From Bifidobacterium breve (GTDB taxonomy: Bacteria > Actinomycetota > Acidimicrobiia > IMCC26256 > JAENVU01), in assembly GCA_945865605.1 (NCBI GenBank), contig CAMBEL010000012.1, forward strand, positions 1-47,347: a stretch of DNA of 47,347 nucleotides, read 5' to 3'. The notes beneath the pieces were generated by a model. It searched no databases, had not been told where the DNA came from, and saw only the letters and a program-made list of their open reading frames with translations. A program made the position numbers and the translations under genes. Of the stretch, positions 37,263-45,428 are shown in pieces. Each line of letters begins with the position of its first letter. Position 1 is the first letter of the stretch.

Positions 37263-37324
37263 GTCCCCGGGGCGGGGACTGTTGCGGGCTGGCGTCGCTA
37301 GAGGGGATCGACGCCAAAGCCCGC
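37263..37324 (-). promoter_or_regulatory. Structured 5' leader of the sulfite reductase-cysH transcript (two strong hairpins)
   Basis: Hairpin 37284-37324 (GCGGGCT-GGCGTCG / CGACGCC-AGCCCGC with an 11-nt loop and a 2-nt AA bulge) and hairpin 37263-37279 (GTCCCCG ggg CGGGGAC). Confidence 0.5.
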
Positions 37325-37402
37325 AGGTGAACACAGCTCGTCGCGCACCTCGTGAGGGGTGCGTCCTTGGCTGATGCTCGGTGCTCCGTGGGCTCGGACC
37401 AT
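37298..37402 (-). CDS. Putative leader peptide uORF (34 aa) upstream of sulfite reductase
   Basis: ATG..TAG: MVRAHGAPSISQGRTPHEVRDELCSPAGFGVDPL; its stop codon lies in the hairpin loop. Coding status unproven. Confidence 0.3.
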   Translation of the reverse strand: MVRAHGAPSISQGRTPHEVRDELCSPAGFGVDPL

Positions 37403-37564
37403 GTGAACCACTCTAGTGGCGGCGGCCGCTAAATGCTAGGTCTAAGGTCAGGAATTACAACGACAGGGTCATCTGGGGGTTTAATCCCTGGCGACAAGGT
37501 GATTGTACCGCCGTCAGGTTGCCCCTTCAGGGTCAATAGAACCCCTGTCTCCAGGGCCGTCGCG

Positions 37565-37581
37565 TAGCCTCCGCCGGTATG
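37565..37581 (+). promoter_or_regulatory. Candidate -10 (TAGCCT) 8 nt before the proS ATG: near-leaderless start
   Basis: TAGCCT 37565-37570, ccgccggt, ATG 37579. Confidence 0.3.
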
Positions 37582-39351
37582 CGAATGTCGACACTATTCC
37601 TACGTACCTTGCGCGATGACCCTGCCGATGCGGAAGTAGAGAGCCACAAGCTCCTTGTGAGGGCCGGGTTTATTCGCAAAGTCGCGTCTGGCATCTACTC
37701 GTGGTTACCGCTGGGCAACCGGGTGTTGCGGCGCGTCGAACAGATCGTTCGATCTGAGATGGACGGAGCTGGAGCCCAAGAGGTGATTTTGCCGATCGTC
37801 CAGCCGCTTGAACTCTGGGAACGTTCAGGCCGTGATAAGGCGTACGGACCGTTGATGTTCCGTTTGCAAGATCGCAAGGAAGCAGCGTTTTGTTTGTCGC
37901 CTACCGCCGAAGAAGTGATCACAACGATGGTCGCTGCCGAGTACTCGAGCTATCGGGACTTGCCGGTGAACCTTTACCAAGTGAACTGGAAGTACCGCGA
38001 CGAGTTGCGTCCGCGATTCGGGTTGCTTCGCGGGCGCGAATTTCTAATGAAGGATGCGTACTCGTTCGACTTGAATGTCGAAGGTCTGCGCGTCAATTAC
38101 GCCGCGATGTACGACGCGTATGCGCGTGTGTTTACGCGGTGTGGACTGACTTTCCGCGCGGTCGAGGGCGAAGCAGGAGAGATCGGTGGCGACATAAATC
38201 ATGAGTTCATGGCGGTAGCAGCGGTGGGCGAAGACGACTTCGTGTGGTGTCAGAGTTGTGAATACGCAGCAAATGTAGAGGTTGCAAGACGCAAGAGCGA
38301 CGTTTCGGGAGCGGACGACAGCGCGGCGATCAACGTACTTGGGGTCGACGTACCTGCGATCGAGAAAGTGCACACGCCGGGATTGTCTGGCATTGCGGGC
38401 GTCGCAGATTTTCTCGATGTAGCCCAGTCGGACCTTCTCAAGTGCATCGCCTTCGACGTAGATGGGGATTTGGGTTTGGCGTTGGTGCCTGGCGATCGAG
38501 AGGTGAACGAGGTTGCTCTCGCACAAGCATTGGCGCCGCAGCCGGTCCGTCTTTTCACAGATGACGATTTTGCAGCTCGCCCCGACCTGGCGAAGGGCTA
38601 CATCGGTCCGCATTACTCACGTGCGACTGTCGTTGTTGCCGACCCTTCCGTGGCTGCACCTCGCGCTTGGATTACCGGCGCTAACGAAATCGACCACCAT
38701 TCGCGCGGAGTTGTACTCGGTCGCGATTTCAATGTCGTCACCTGGGCTGATCTCGTCACGATCGTGTCGGGCGATCCATGTCCCGAATGTGACGGCACGC
38801 TGTCGGTCGATCGCGGGATCGAGGTTGGACAGGTGTTTCAGTTGGGCACCAAATATTCAACTGCTCTCGGGGCGTTCTACACAGACGAGAACGGTGACCA
38901 GCACCCGATGGTCATGGGTTGCTATGGCATCGGGATCAGCCGAGTTGTGGCAGCCGTTGTTGAAGAGCACCATGACGACAGAGGCATATCGTGGCCCGCC
39001 TCGGTGGCTCCGTTCGACGCGCACCTCGTAGTTCTGCCGGGCAAAGCTGACGGGGCAGACGAAGTGAAAAGGATTGCGGACGAATTGTATGAAGGGCTTA
39101 AACGCGCTGGGGTCGAGGTTCTTTACGATGACCGAGATGCCAGCCCTGGCGTGAAGTTCGCAGACGCGGATCTCCTTGGGATGCCTGTGCAACTAACGAT
39201 CGGTGCAAAGGGGCTAGCGCGCGGGGTATTGGAGGTCAAGGTACGGGCGAGTGGTGACCGAAGCGATCTGCCGATCAGCGATGATTTAGTACCAATCCTG
39301 GCGGAGAAACTGCGGGTTTCGGCTTCAGAAAATGGAGAGGTTGTCTGGTAG
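37579..39351 (+). CDS. proS: Prolyl-tRNA synthetase
   Basis: GIYSWLPLGNRVLRRVEQIVR, LSPTAEEVIT, WKYRDELRPRFGLLRGREFLMKDAYSFD, GCYGIGISRVVAA. Confidence 0.97.
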   Translation: MRMSTLFLRTLRDDPADAEVESHKLLVRAGFIRKVASGIYSWLPLGNRVLRRVEQIVRSEMDGAGAQEVILPIVQPLELWERSGRDKAYGPLMFRLQDRKEAAFCLSPTAEEVITTMVAAEYSSYRDLPVNLYQVNWKYRDELRPRFGLLRGREFLMKDAYSFDLNVEGLRVNYAAMYDAYARVFTRCGLTFRAVEGEAGEIGGDINHEFMAVAAVGEDDFVWCQSCEYAANVEVARRKSDVSGADDSAAINVLGVDVPAIEKVHTPGLSGIAGVADFLDVAQSDLLKCIAFDVDGDLGLALVPGDREVNEVALAQALAPQPVRLFTDDDFAARPDLAKGYIGPHYSRATVVVADPSVAAPRAWITGANEIDHHSRGVVLGRDFNVVTWADLVTIVSGDPCPECDGTLSVDRGIEVGQVFQLGTKYSTALGAFYTDENGDQHPMVMGCYGIGISRVVAAVVEEHHDDRGISWPASVAPFDAHLVVLPGKADGADEVKRIADELYEGLKRAGVEVLYDDRDASPGVKFADADLLGMPVQLTIGAKGLARGVLEVKVRASGDRSDLPISDDLVPILAEKLRVSASENGEVVW

Positions 39352-39404
39352 CCTCGCAAGCGAACTTGTCCGTTCCATCCGAGTGGGGCCTTTGAGCCCA
39401 GGCC

Positions 39405-39434
39405 AGCGTGGGCCCAGTGCCCACGCTCTTTATT
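39405..39434 (+). terminator. Hairpin (AGCGTGGGC ccagt GCCCACGCT) followed by a short U-rich stretch; terminator/attenuator before rimP
   Basis: Perfect 9-bp stem, 5-nt loop, then ctttatt. Confidence 0.6.
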
Positions 39435-39485
39435 GGCTGAAGTCGGATCGGCGGCGCTGAGACACTAACGAACAGAGGAGGTGCT

Positions 39486-40022
39486 ATGACCGACCGAACC
39501 GATGCGATCAGAGATGAACTCGAGCCGGTTGTCGTGGCCCTCGGCTGCTCGTTGTACGACGTTTTGTTCGCCGGCGTCGGCACCGGCTCAACGCTTCAGG
39601 TCCTCGTCGACTGCCCCGGCGGCGTAGATCTGGACACCATCGAGAAGATGACCCAACGCGTCTCCGGCGTGCTCGACGGCATGCAGCCAGAGCTCGGTGC
39701 CTACACGTTAGAAGTTTCGAGCCCCGGTTTAGAGCGTTCACTGCGCATTCCCCCTCACTTTATAGCGGCACTAGGAAGCACGGTGTCGATAAAAGTTCGG
39801 AATGAAGCAGGGCGCGTAGAGCGCCTACGCGGCGAAATGGTGTCCGCTGATGCCGACAAGATCTCTCTTGTGCTCGACGGCGTAGAGCGCGTTTTTTCAA
39901 TCAATGAAGTTGTGTCCGCTCGAACGGTTTTCGAGTGGCAACCCACCCCCAAACCCGGCAAGGGATCTAAGCCAGGGTCCAAGAAGGAAACTGCCGCTGT
40001 TAGCGGCGGGGAGCGGTCATGA
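39486..40022 (+). CDS. rimP: Ribosome maturation factor RimP
   Basis: LQVLVDCPGGVDLDTIEKMTQRVSGVLDG, YTLEVSSPGLERSL; AGGAGG upstream. Confidence 0.96.
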   Translation: MTDRTDAIRDELEPVVVALGCSLYDVLFAGVGTGSTLQVLVDCPGGVDLDTIEKMTQRVSGVLDGMQPELGAYTLEVSSPGLERSLRIPPHFIAALGSTVSIKVRNEAGRVERLRGEMVSADADKISLVLDGVERVFSINEVVSARTVFEWQPTPKPGKGSKPGSKKETAAVSGGERS

Positions 40023-41209
40023 ATAACGAGATGATGGAAGCGCTGTACACGATCGAGCGCGAGAAGGGGATCTCGGTAGAGATCATGCTCGAAGCTCTCG
40101 CCAACGCGCTTGTAACCGCTTACAAGCGTTCGCCGGGGGCCGCAGAAGAGGCGCTGGTCGAGATTGATATCGAGACGGGCGAGATAAACGTCATCGCTCA
40201 GGAACTCGACGAAGACGGCAATGTCACCAATGAGTGGGACGACACGCCGGACAACTTTGGGCGCATTGCTGCAGCGACGGCCAAGCAGGTGTTGCTTCAG
40301 GCGATGCGTGCTGCTGAACGCGACATGAAGTACGACGAATATGCAGGTCGCGAGGGCGACATCGTTACCGGAATTATCCAACAGACCGACCAGCGGTACA
40401 CGCTGCTCGATCTAGGCAAAGTCGAGGCGCTCCTTCCGCAGGCAGAACAGGTGCAGAACGAACGGTATGACCACGGGAGCAGGCTCAAGGCGTACATCGT
40501 CGAGGTGCGTAAGACCGCTAAGGGACCTCAAATTGTTGTGAGCAGGACGCACCCCGGGTTGGTCAAACGCCTATTTGAACTTGAAGTTCCTGAGTTGGTC
40601 GACAACGTGATCGAATTGAAAGCAGTTGCTCGTGAGCCTGGCCATCGCACGAAGATTGCTGTGGCGTCGAATGATCCCAACGTCGACCCTGTCGGTGCGT
40701 GCGTGGGAGCACGGGGCAGCAGGGTGCGCATGGTTGTCAACGAACTCCGCGGCGAGAAAGTCGACATCGTTCCGTTTACGGAGGAGCCCTCCGACTTTGT
40801 CATGAAGGCGCTGGCTCCTGCGAGGGTTAAGGAAGTGCGCATACACCCAGATACCGGCACGGCAGAGGTGATCGTTCCCGACTTCCAACTTTCACTTGCA
40901 ATTGGGAAAGAAGGACAGAACGCACGTCTTGCGGCGCGCCTATCTGGATGGCGAGTCGATATCAAGAGCGAAACCCAACTTGCAGAAGAGGAATCGGGCG
41001 GAGCCGTTGAGTACGCCGATGGGGAGTGGGTAGAGGGCGAAGGCGGCGAACTCGTTTGGCAGCCGGCAGAGGGTGGCGACGCGATATCTGCAGCCGAAGC
41101 CGGCTATGCCGCCCCGGATGGAGCGGTCGCTGCACCCGAAGCACCCGAATCGGTCCCGGCGGAAGCCGTCGCCGAAGGTGATACTGCGTCAGATAAACCA
41201 CAGACTTAG
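40019..41209 (+). CDS. nusA: Transcription termination/antitermination factor NusA
   Basis: S1 domain GIIQQTDQRYTLLDLGKVEALLP, KH domains, DPVGACVGARGSRVRMVVNELRGEKVDIV, LAIGKEGQNARLAARLSGWRVDIKSE. Confidence 0.97.
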   Translation: MNNEMMEALYTIEREKGISVEIMLEALANALVTAYKRSPGAAEEALVEIDIETGEINVIAQELDEDGNVTNEWDDTPDNFGRIAAATAKQVLLQAMRAAERDMKYDEYAGREGDIVTGIIQQTDQRYTLLDLGKVEALLPQAEQVQNERYDHGSRLKAYIVEVRKTAKGPQIVVSRTHPGLVKRLFELEVPELVDNVIELKAVAREPGHRTKIAVASNDPNVDPVGACVGARGSRVRMVVNELRGEKVDIVPFTEEPSDFVMKALAPARVKEVRIHPDTGTAEVIVPDFQLSLAIGKEGQNARLAARLSGWRVDIKSETQLAEEESGGAVEYADGEWVEGEGGELVWQPAEGGDAISAAEAGYAAPDGAVAAPEAPESVPAEAVAEGDTASDKPQT

Positions 41210-41233
41210 AAGCAAAGAGAAATAGGAAACGAC

Positions 41234-43885
41234 TTGCCCAAGAAGATCAGGGTTTACGAACTTGCCAAGGAACTTGGTGTCGAGAACCACGTGGTTCTCG
41301 AGCTCGCTGAGGAACTAAAGGTTGGGCTAAAGAGCCACTCGTCGAGCATCGACGACCCATCGGCAGACCGCGTTCGTCGCCTTGCGAAGGCAAAGGGCAT
41401 TGAAGCACCGCCTGCTCCAGAACCTGAACCGCCCAAAAAAGAAGTTCGCACGCGACCTGGGCCACAATCGAAGCCCGATTCGGCTGACCCTCCGACAGAA
41501 GTAAGGCGGCCGCCTCACCGCGTAGTGCGTTCGACGGGTGGCATTCCGCCCGTTGCGCCGCCGGCTCCTATTGCACCTCCAACACCTGTTGCAGTTCCGA
41601 CACCAGAGCCTCTCGCACCAGTGTCAGCGGCGCCCCAAGCCAATTCTGATATTTCGGAGCGCGCGCGTTCCACGGGGAGTAAGCCAATCCCGCCGCCCCC
41701 GGGCGCGCGAAGGATCCCGCCGCCCCCGGGTCAGCGCGTGGTCCCAACCCCCGGCGGAGCACAGCGAACCGGTGGGGGACCGCCGCGTGCCGGCGGTGCG
41801 CCAGGGGGATATAGGGGTGCACCAGGAAGTCCGGGTGCGGGACCAGGCGGTACGCGAGCAGCACCTTCGGGAGGGCGTGGAGCACCGGGTGGACCGGGTG
41901 CTGGCGGACCGGGTGGTCCAGGTGGTTCTCCAGGTGGAGGTGGTCCTGGCGGTTTCAACCGCGGGCGCGGACCGGGAGGACCCGGGCAACGGCCAAGACG
42001 TAAGAAGCGCCGTCGTCGTTCAGCCGAGGATCTCGGTCCTCAAACTGTGCAGGCGCTTACGCCGACTGATGCCCCAATTCCAGAGGGCGAGATCGTCGTT
42101 CCGCGCGGGTCGACAATCCAAGAGTTCGCACCCAAGCTCAATCGCACGAGCGCAGATCTTGTTCGCATCTTGTTCGACGCAGGCGAGATGGTTACTGGTA
42201 CGCAATCGCTAGCCGACGAGATGATCGAGCTGATCGCACAGGAACTTGGAGCAGAAGTGCTCCTCGTCGAACCTGGTCTAGAGGCAGAACTTGAATTGCA
42301 GGCGTTGCTGGGCGACGAAGAAGAAGACGAAGACTTCGACGAGACTCTCCTCGAGCCGCGTGCGCCGGTCGTCACCGTTATGGGTCACGTCGACCACGGC
42401 AAAACCACTCTCCTTGACCGCATACGTGAGACGAACGTTGTGGCCGGGGAAGCCGGCGGTATCACGCAGCACATCGGTGCGTACCAAGTTATTAAGAACG
42501 ATAGACCGATTACTTTCATCGATACGCCAGGGCACGAAGCCTTTACGGCTATGCGCAAGCGCGGAGCAGAGGCGACTGACGTTGCCGTCCTCGTAGTCGC
42601 TGCCGATGACGGAGTGATGCCCCAGACTGTTGAAGCGTTAAACCATGCCCTCGCTGCCGAGGTGCCGATAGTGGTCGCGATCACAAAGATCGATCGTGAG
42701 AATGCCGATCCGGCGCGCGTTAAGCAACAGCTTGCTGAGCATCTATTGGTGCCTGAAGAGTGGGGTGGCGACACAGTCGTCAACGAAGTCGCAGCCACGC
42801 AAGGCCTCGGCATTGATGAGCTTCTCGAATCGATCTTGTTGGTGGCAGATCTTTCCGATCCGCCTCTATCGGCAGATCCAAACGTTCCAGCCCGTGCCTT
42901 CGTGTTGGAATCCAACCTTGATGCTGGTCGTGGGCCGGTGGCGACGGTGTTGATCGAGCGTGGAACGCTGCATGTTGGAGACGCCATCGTCGCTGGTGGC
43001 GGCTGGGGGCGCGTGCGCGCAATGTTCGACGACACGGGTTCTTCGGTGAAGGCGGCGGGACCATCCGCGGCCGTTGAAGTCCTCGGGCTCGACGAAGTAC
43101 CGCTCGCCGGTGACGAGTTGCGTGCGGCTCCAAACGAAAAAATTGCTCGTACTGTCGCGGAAGCGCGCGGGCGACGCAGGCGTACAGCGAACATGACGCA
43201 TCCGATGACTCTCTCCGGTGGTGCGCGTCTTGAAGACATCTTTGCAATGGTCCAACGCGGAGAAGTGGCAACCCTTAACTTGGTGTTGAAGGCCGACGTA
43301 CATGGATCGCTAGAGGCGCTCACTGACGCGCTGCGCAAATTAGATAAGGAGCACGAAGAGGTTCGCTTGTCCTTCGTGCATCGCGCTGTTGGAGGAATAA
43401 CGGAATCCGACATCAACCTGGCTTCCGTATCCAACGCCACCGTGGTCGGTTTCAATGTGCGGCCAGATCGTAAGGCGCGCGAACTCGCTGCAACCGAGAA
43501 GGTCGAGATGCGCTTGTATGAAGTCATCTATCAAGTTCTTGACGACGTAAGCGCCGCGTTGATCGGAATGCTCAAGCCAGAGTTCGAAGAATTTGTCACC
43601 GGCGACGCAGAGGTTCGCGAGATTTTCGGCGTGCCGAAGCTCGGCAAGGTCGCTGGCTGCCTCGTTCGCAATGGCGTGATCACACGAGGCTCAAAGGTCC
43701 GTTTCCTGCGAGATGGCACGGTCATCTGGAAGGGCTCTATCGCTTCCCTCAGGCGGTTCAAGGACGATGTGCGCGAGGTTCGAGATGGGTTCGAATGCGG
43801 AATTGGCCTAGAGAACTTCTCAGATCTCAAGCCGGGCGACGTTATTGAGACCTTCGAAGAGCGCGAAATCGCCCGAACGGCCTAA
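41234..43885 (+). CDS. infB: Translation initiation factor IF-2 with Gly/Pro-rich linker
   Basis: TTG start (PKKIRVYELAKELGV), VTVMGHVDHGKTTLLDRIR, FIDTPGHEAFTAMR, TKIDRENADP. Confidence 0.98.
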   Translation: MPKKIRVYELAKELGVENHVVLELAEELKVGLKSHSSSIDDPSADRVRRLAKAKGIEAPPAPEPEPPKKEVRTRPGPQSKPDSADPPTEVRRPPHRVVRSTGGIPPVAPPAPIAPPTPVAVPTPEPLAPVSAAPQANSDISERARSTGSKPIPPPPGARRIPPPPGQRVVPTPGGAQRTGGGPPRAGGAPGGYRGAPGSPGAGPGGTRAAPSGGRGAPGGPGAGGPGGPGGSPGGGGPGGFNRGRGPGGPGQRPRRKKRRRRSAEDLGPQTVQALTPTDAPIPEGEIVVPRGSTIQEFAPKLNRTSADLVRILFDAGEMVTGTQSLADEMIELIAQELGAEVLLVEPGLEAELELQALLGDEEEDEDFDETLLEPRAPVVTVMGHVDHGKTTLLDRIRETNVVAGEAGGITQHIGAYQVIKNDRPITFIDTPGHEAFTAMRKRGAEATDVAVLVVAADDGVMPQTVEALNHALAAEVPIVVAITKIDRENADPARVKQQLAEHLLVPEEWGGDTVVNEVAATQGLGIDELLESILLVADLSDPPLSADPNVPARAFVLESNLDAGRGPVATVLIERGTLHVGDAIVAGGGWGRVRAMFDDTGSSVKAAGPSAAVEVLGLDEVPLAGDELRAAPNEKIARTVAEARGRRRRTANMTHPMTLSGGARLEDIFAMVQRGEVATLNLVLKADVHGSLEALTDALRKLDKEHEEVRLSFVHRAVGGITESDINLASVSNATVVGFNVRPDRKARELAATEKVEMRLYEVIYQVLDDVSAALIGMLKPEFEEFVTGDAEVREIFGVPKLGKVAGCLVRNGVITRGSKVRFLRDGTVIWKGSIASLRRFKDDVREVRDGFECGIGLENFSDLKPGDVIETFEEREIARTA

Positions 43886-43950
43886 TTCTGTGCGCATCCC
43901 ATCGTAATAATCGGGTTTTGACAATGGATCTCGTGTTTTATCGGCAATTT

Positions 43951-43959
43951 TGCTACGAT
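43951..43959 (+). promoter_or_regulatory. Candidate extended -10 promoter (TGCTACGAT) for rbfA-nrnA-truB-ribF
   Basis: TGnTAcgAT in the infB-rbfA gap, 44 nt before the rbfA ATG; TTGACA at 43918-43923 is too distant to be a normal -35. Confidence 0.35.
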
Positions 43960-44003
43960 CTCCGCACCAGCCGAGTTCGGACCTTGCGAATAGGAGTGGT
44001 CTG

Positions 44004-44375
44004 ATGGCGAGACAGCGCCAGCCCACAAAGCAATACCCCCGGTCCGCTCGCGTGAACGAAGTTGTGATCGAGGTCCTCGCTGAAGAGGTAGATCGCCTCT
44101 CTGATCCGCGTGTGGGCTTCATGACATTGACTGGTGTCGTAGTGAGCACCGACTTACGACACGCCGACGTCTACTACTCGGTGCTGGGTACACCCGAACA
44201 ACGTGCAGACACCGCAGACGGCCTACTGGCCGCGCGCGCTCATCTGCGTTCGGTCCTTGGCCGCAAAGTGCGCCTGAAGTATTTGCCGGAACTTCGGTTT
44301 CACGAAGATCCAGGTGTCATCAATGGCGAACGCGTTGAATCTATCATTCGAGAGATGCACGCGGGTGACGCATGA
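44004..44375 (+). CDS. rbfA: Ribosome-binding factor A
   Basis: ARVNEVVIEVLAEEVDRLSDPRVGFMTLTGVVVSTDLRHADVYYSVLG; start trimmed to ATG 44004. Confidence 0.95.
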   Translation: MARQRQPTKQYPRSARVNEVVIEVLAEEVDRLSDPRVGFMTLTGVVVSTDLRHADVYYSVLGTPEQRADTADGLLAARAHLRSVLGRKVRLKYLPELRFHEDPGVINGERVESIIREMHAGDA

Positions 44376-45349
44376 ACGCAGAATGGGAAGACCCGCGAGC
44401 GGCACTAGATCGCGCAGCGAAGGTGATCGAAGATGCGGATTTGGTCGCACTCGCATGCCACGTGAATCCCGATGGTGACGCGCTGGGTTCGATGCTCGCA
44501 TTGCACCACACGTTGCTATCCGACGGCCGCAGAAGTATTGCGTCGTTCCCCGAGCCCTTCGTTGTGGCTCCTCACTATCGAGACCTTCCTGGACTCGACT
44601 TGCTCGTCCCGCCATCGGAGTTCCCAAGTGCACCCGATGTCATGATCACTTTCGATTGCGGTTCAATGGACCGGTTGGGTGGGCTGCAGCCTTCAGCGGA
44701 GGCGGCTAAGGAACTGATCGTTCTCGATCACCACGTGTCGAACGATCGTTACGGCACAATCAACGTCATCGACCAACACGCGGCGGCGACCGGCGTAGTG
44801 GTCAGAGACTTGATTGGCAGTTTGGGATTGCCGCTTACCGACCGTTCGGCAGTGGCTATATACACGGCACTCGTTTGCGACACAGGGCGTTTCCAATATG
44901 AGACCACGACGCCCGAGGTCTTTGCATTGGCGGGCGAGTTGTTGCAGTACGACGTTCCTGTAGCGCGTCTCAGCCGTACGCTTTTTGAAGAACACCGTTT
45001 CGCTTACATCCAGTTGCTCGGCGAGGCACTCGCAAATGCTGTCTTGGTTTCGGAAAAACGATTTGTGTGGACATCCGTGACGCAAAAGATGCTCGCTCAC
45101 CATGATGTAAATGTTGAAGAAGTCGAGGGCCTCATCGACATTGTGCGTCGCACTTTGGAAGCCGACGTTGCATGTGTGATCAAGGAAGAGGCCGACGGCA
45201 CGTTGAAGGTAAGTCTGCGCTCGGTCGGAGACACCGACGTGCAGTGCATTGCATCCGCGAATGGTGGCGGCGGCCATCGATTCGCTGCGGGATTCAGTTC
45301 ATCGAGCTCCATTGCCGAGACAGCCGAAATCATTCTCGCAGCACTCTGA
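44372..45349 (+). CDS. nrnA: Bifunctional oligoribonuclease/PAP phosphatase NrnA-like (DHH family)
   Basis: LACHVNPDGDALGSMLAL, VLDHHVSNDRYG, YTALVCDTGRFQYETTTPE, GGGGHRFAAGF DHHA1 motif; ATGA overlap with rbfA. Confidence 0.93.
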   Translation: MNAEWEDPRAALDRAAKVIEDADLVALACHVNPDGDALGSMLALHHTLLSDGRRSIASFPEPFVVAPHYRDLPGLDLLVPPSEFPSAPDVMITFDCGSMDRLGGLQPSAEAAKELIVLDHHVSNDRYGTINVIDQHAAATGVVVRDLIGSLGLPLTDRSAVAIYTALVCDTGRFQYETTTPEVFALAGELLQYDVPVARLSRTLFEEHRFAYIQLLGEALANAVLVSEKRFVWTSVTQKMLAHHDVNVEEVEGLIDIVRRTLEADVACVIKEEADGTLKVSLRSVGDTDVQCIASANGGGGHRFAAGFSSSSSIAETAEIILAAL

Positions 45350-45352
45350 GCA

Positions 45353-45428
45353 CGACAGCCCAGTGACGACAGCCCAGTGACGACAGCCCAGTGACTGCAG
45401 CCCAGTGACTGCAGCCCAGTGACTGCAG
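45353..45428 (+). repeat. 14-bp tandem repeat array, 5 copies plus 6-bp partial, spanning the truB start codon
   Basis: (CGACAGCCCAGTGA)x3 (CTGCAGCCCAGTGA)x2 CTGCAG. Confidence 0.97.

Noticed and set aside
37490-37520. T-box-like string upstream of proS (aaggtgattgtaccgccg resembling the AGGGUGGNACCGCG core)
   Set aside because: No convincing Stem I/specifier loop and poor core match; short distance to the start and a closer -10-like element
42385-43527. 380-aa antisense ORF opposite infB
   Set aside because: Ser/Arg/Thr-rich low-information translation opposite a clearly conserved gene; typical shadow ORF in GC-rich coding DNA
43918-43959. TTGACA plus TACGAT as a canonical -35/-10 pair before rbfA
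   Set aside because: Spacing of 30 nt is too long; only the extended -10 is retained as a candidate
45353-45428. Possible CRISPR or integron-like array
   Set aside because: Contiguous 14-bp units with no spacers and no cas or integrase partner; a simple tandem repeat
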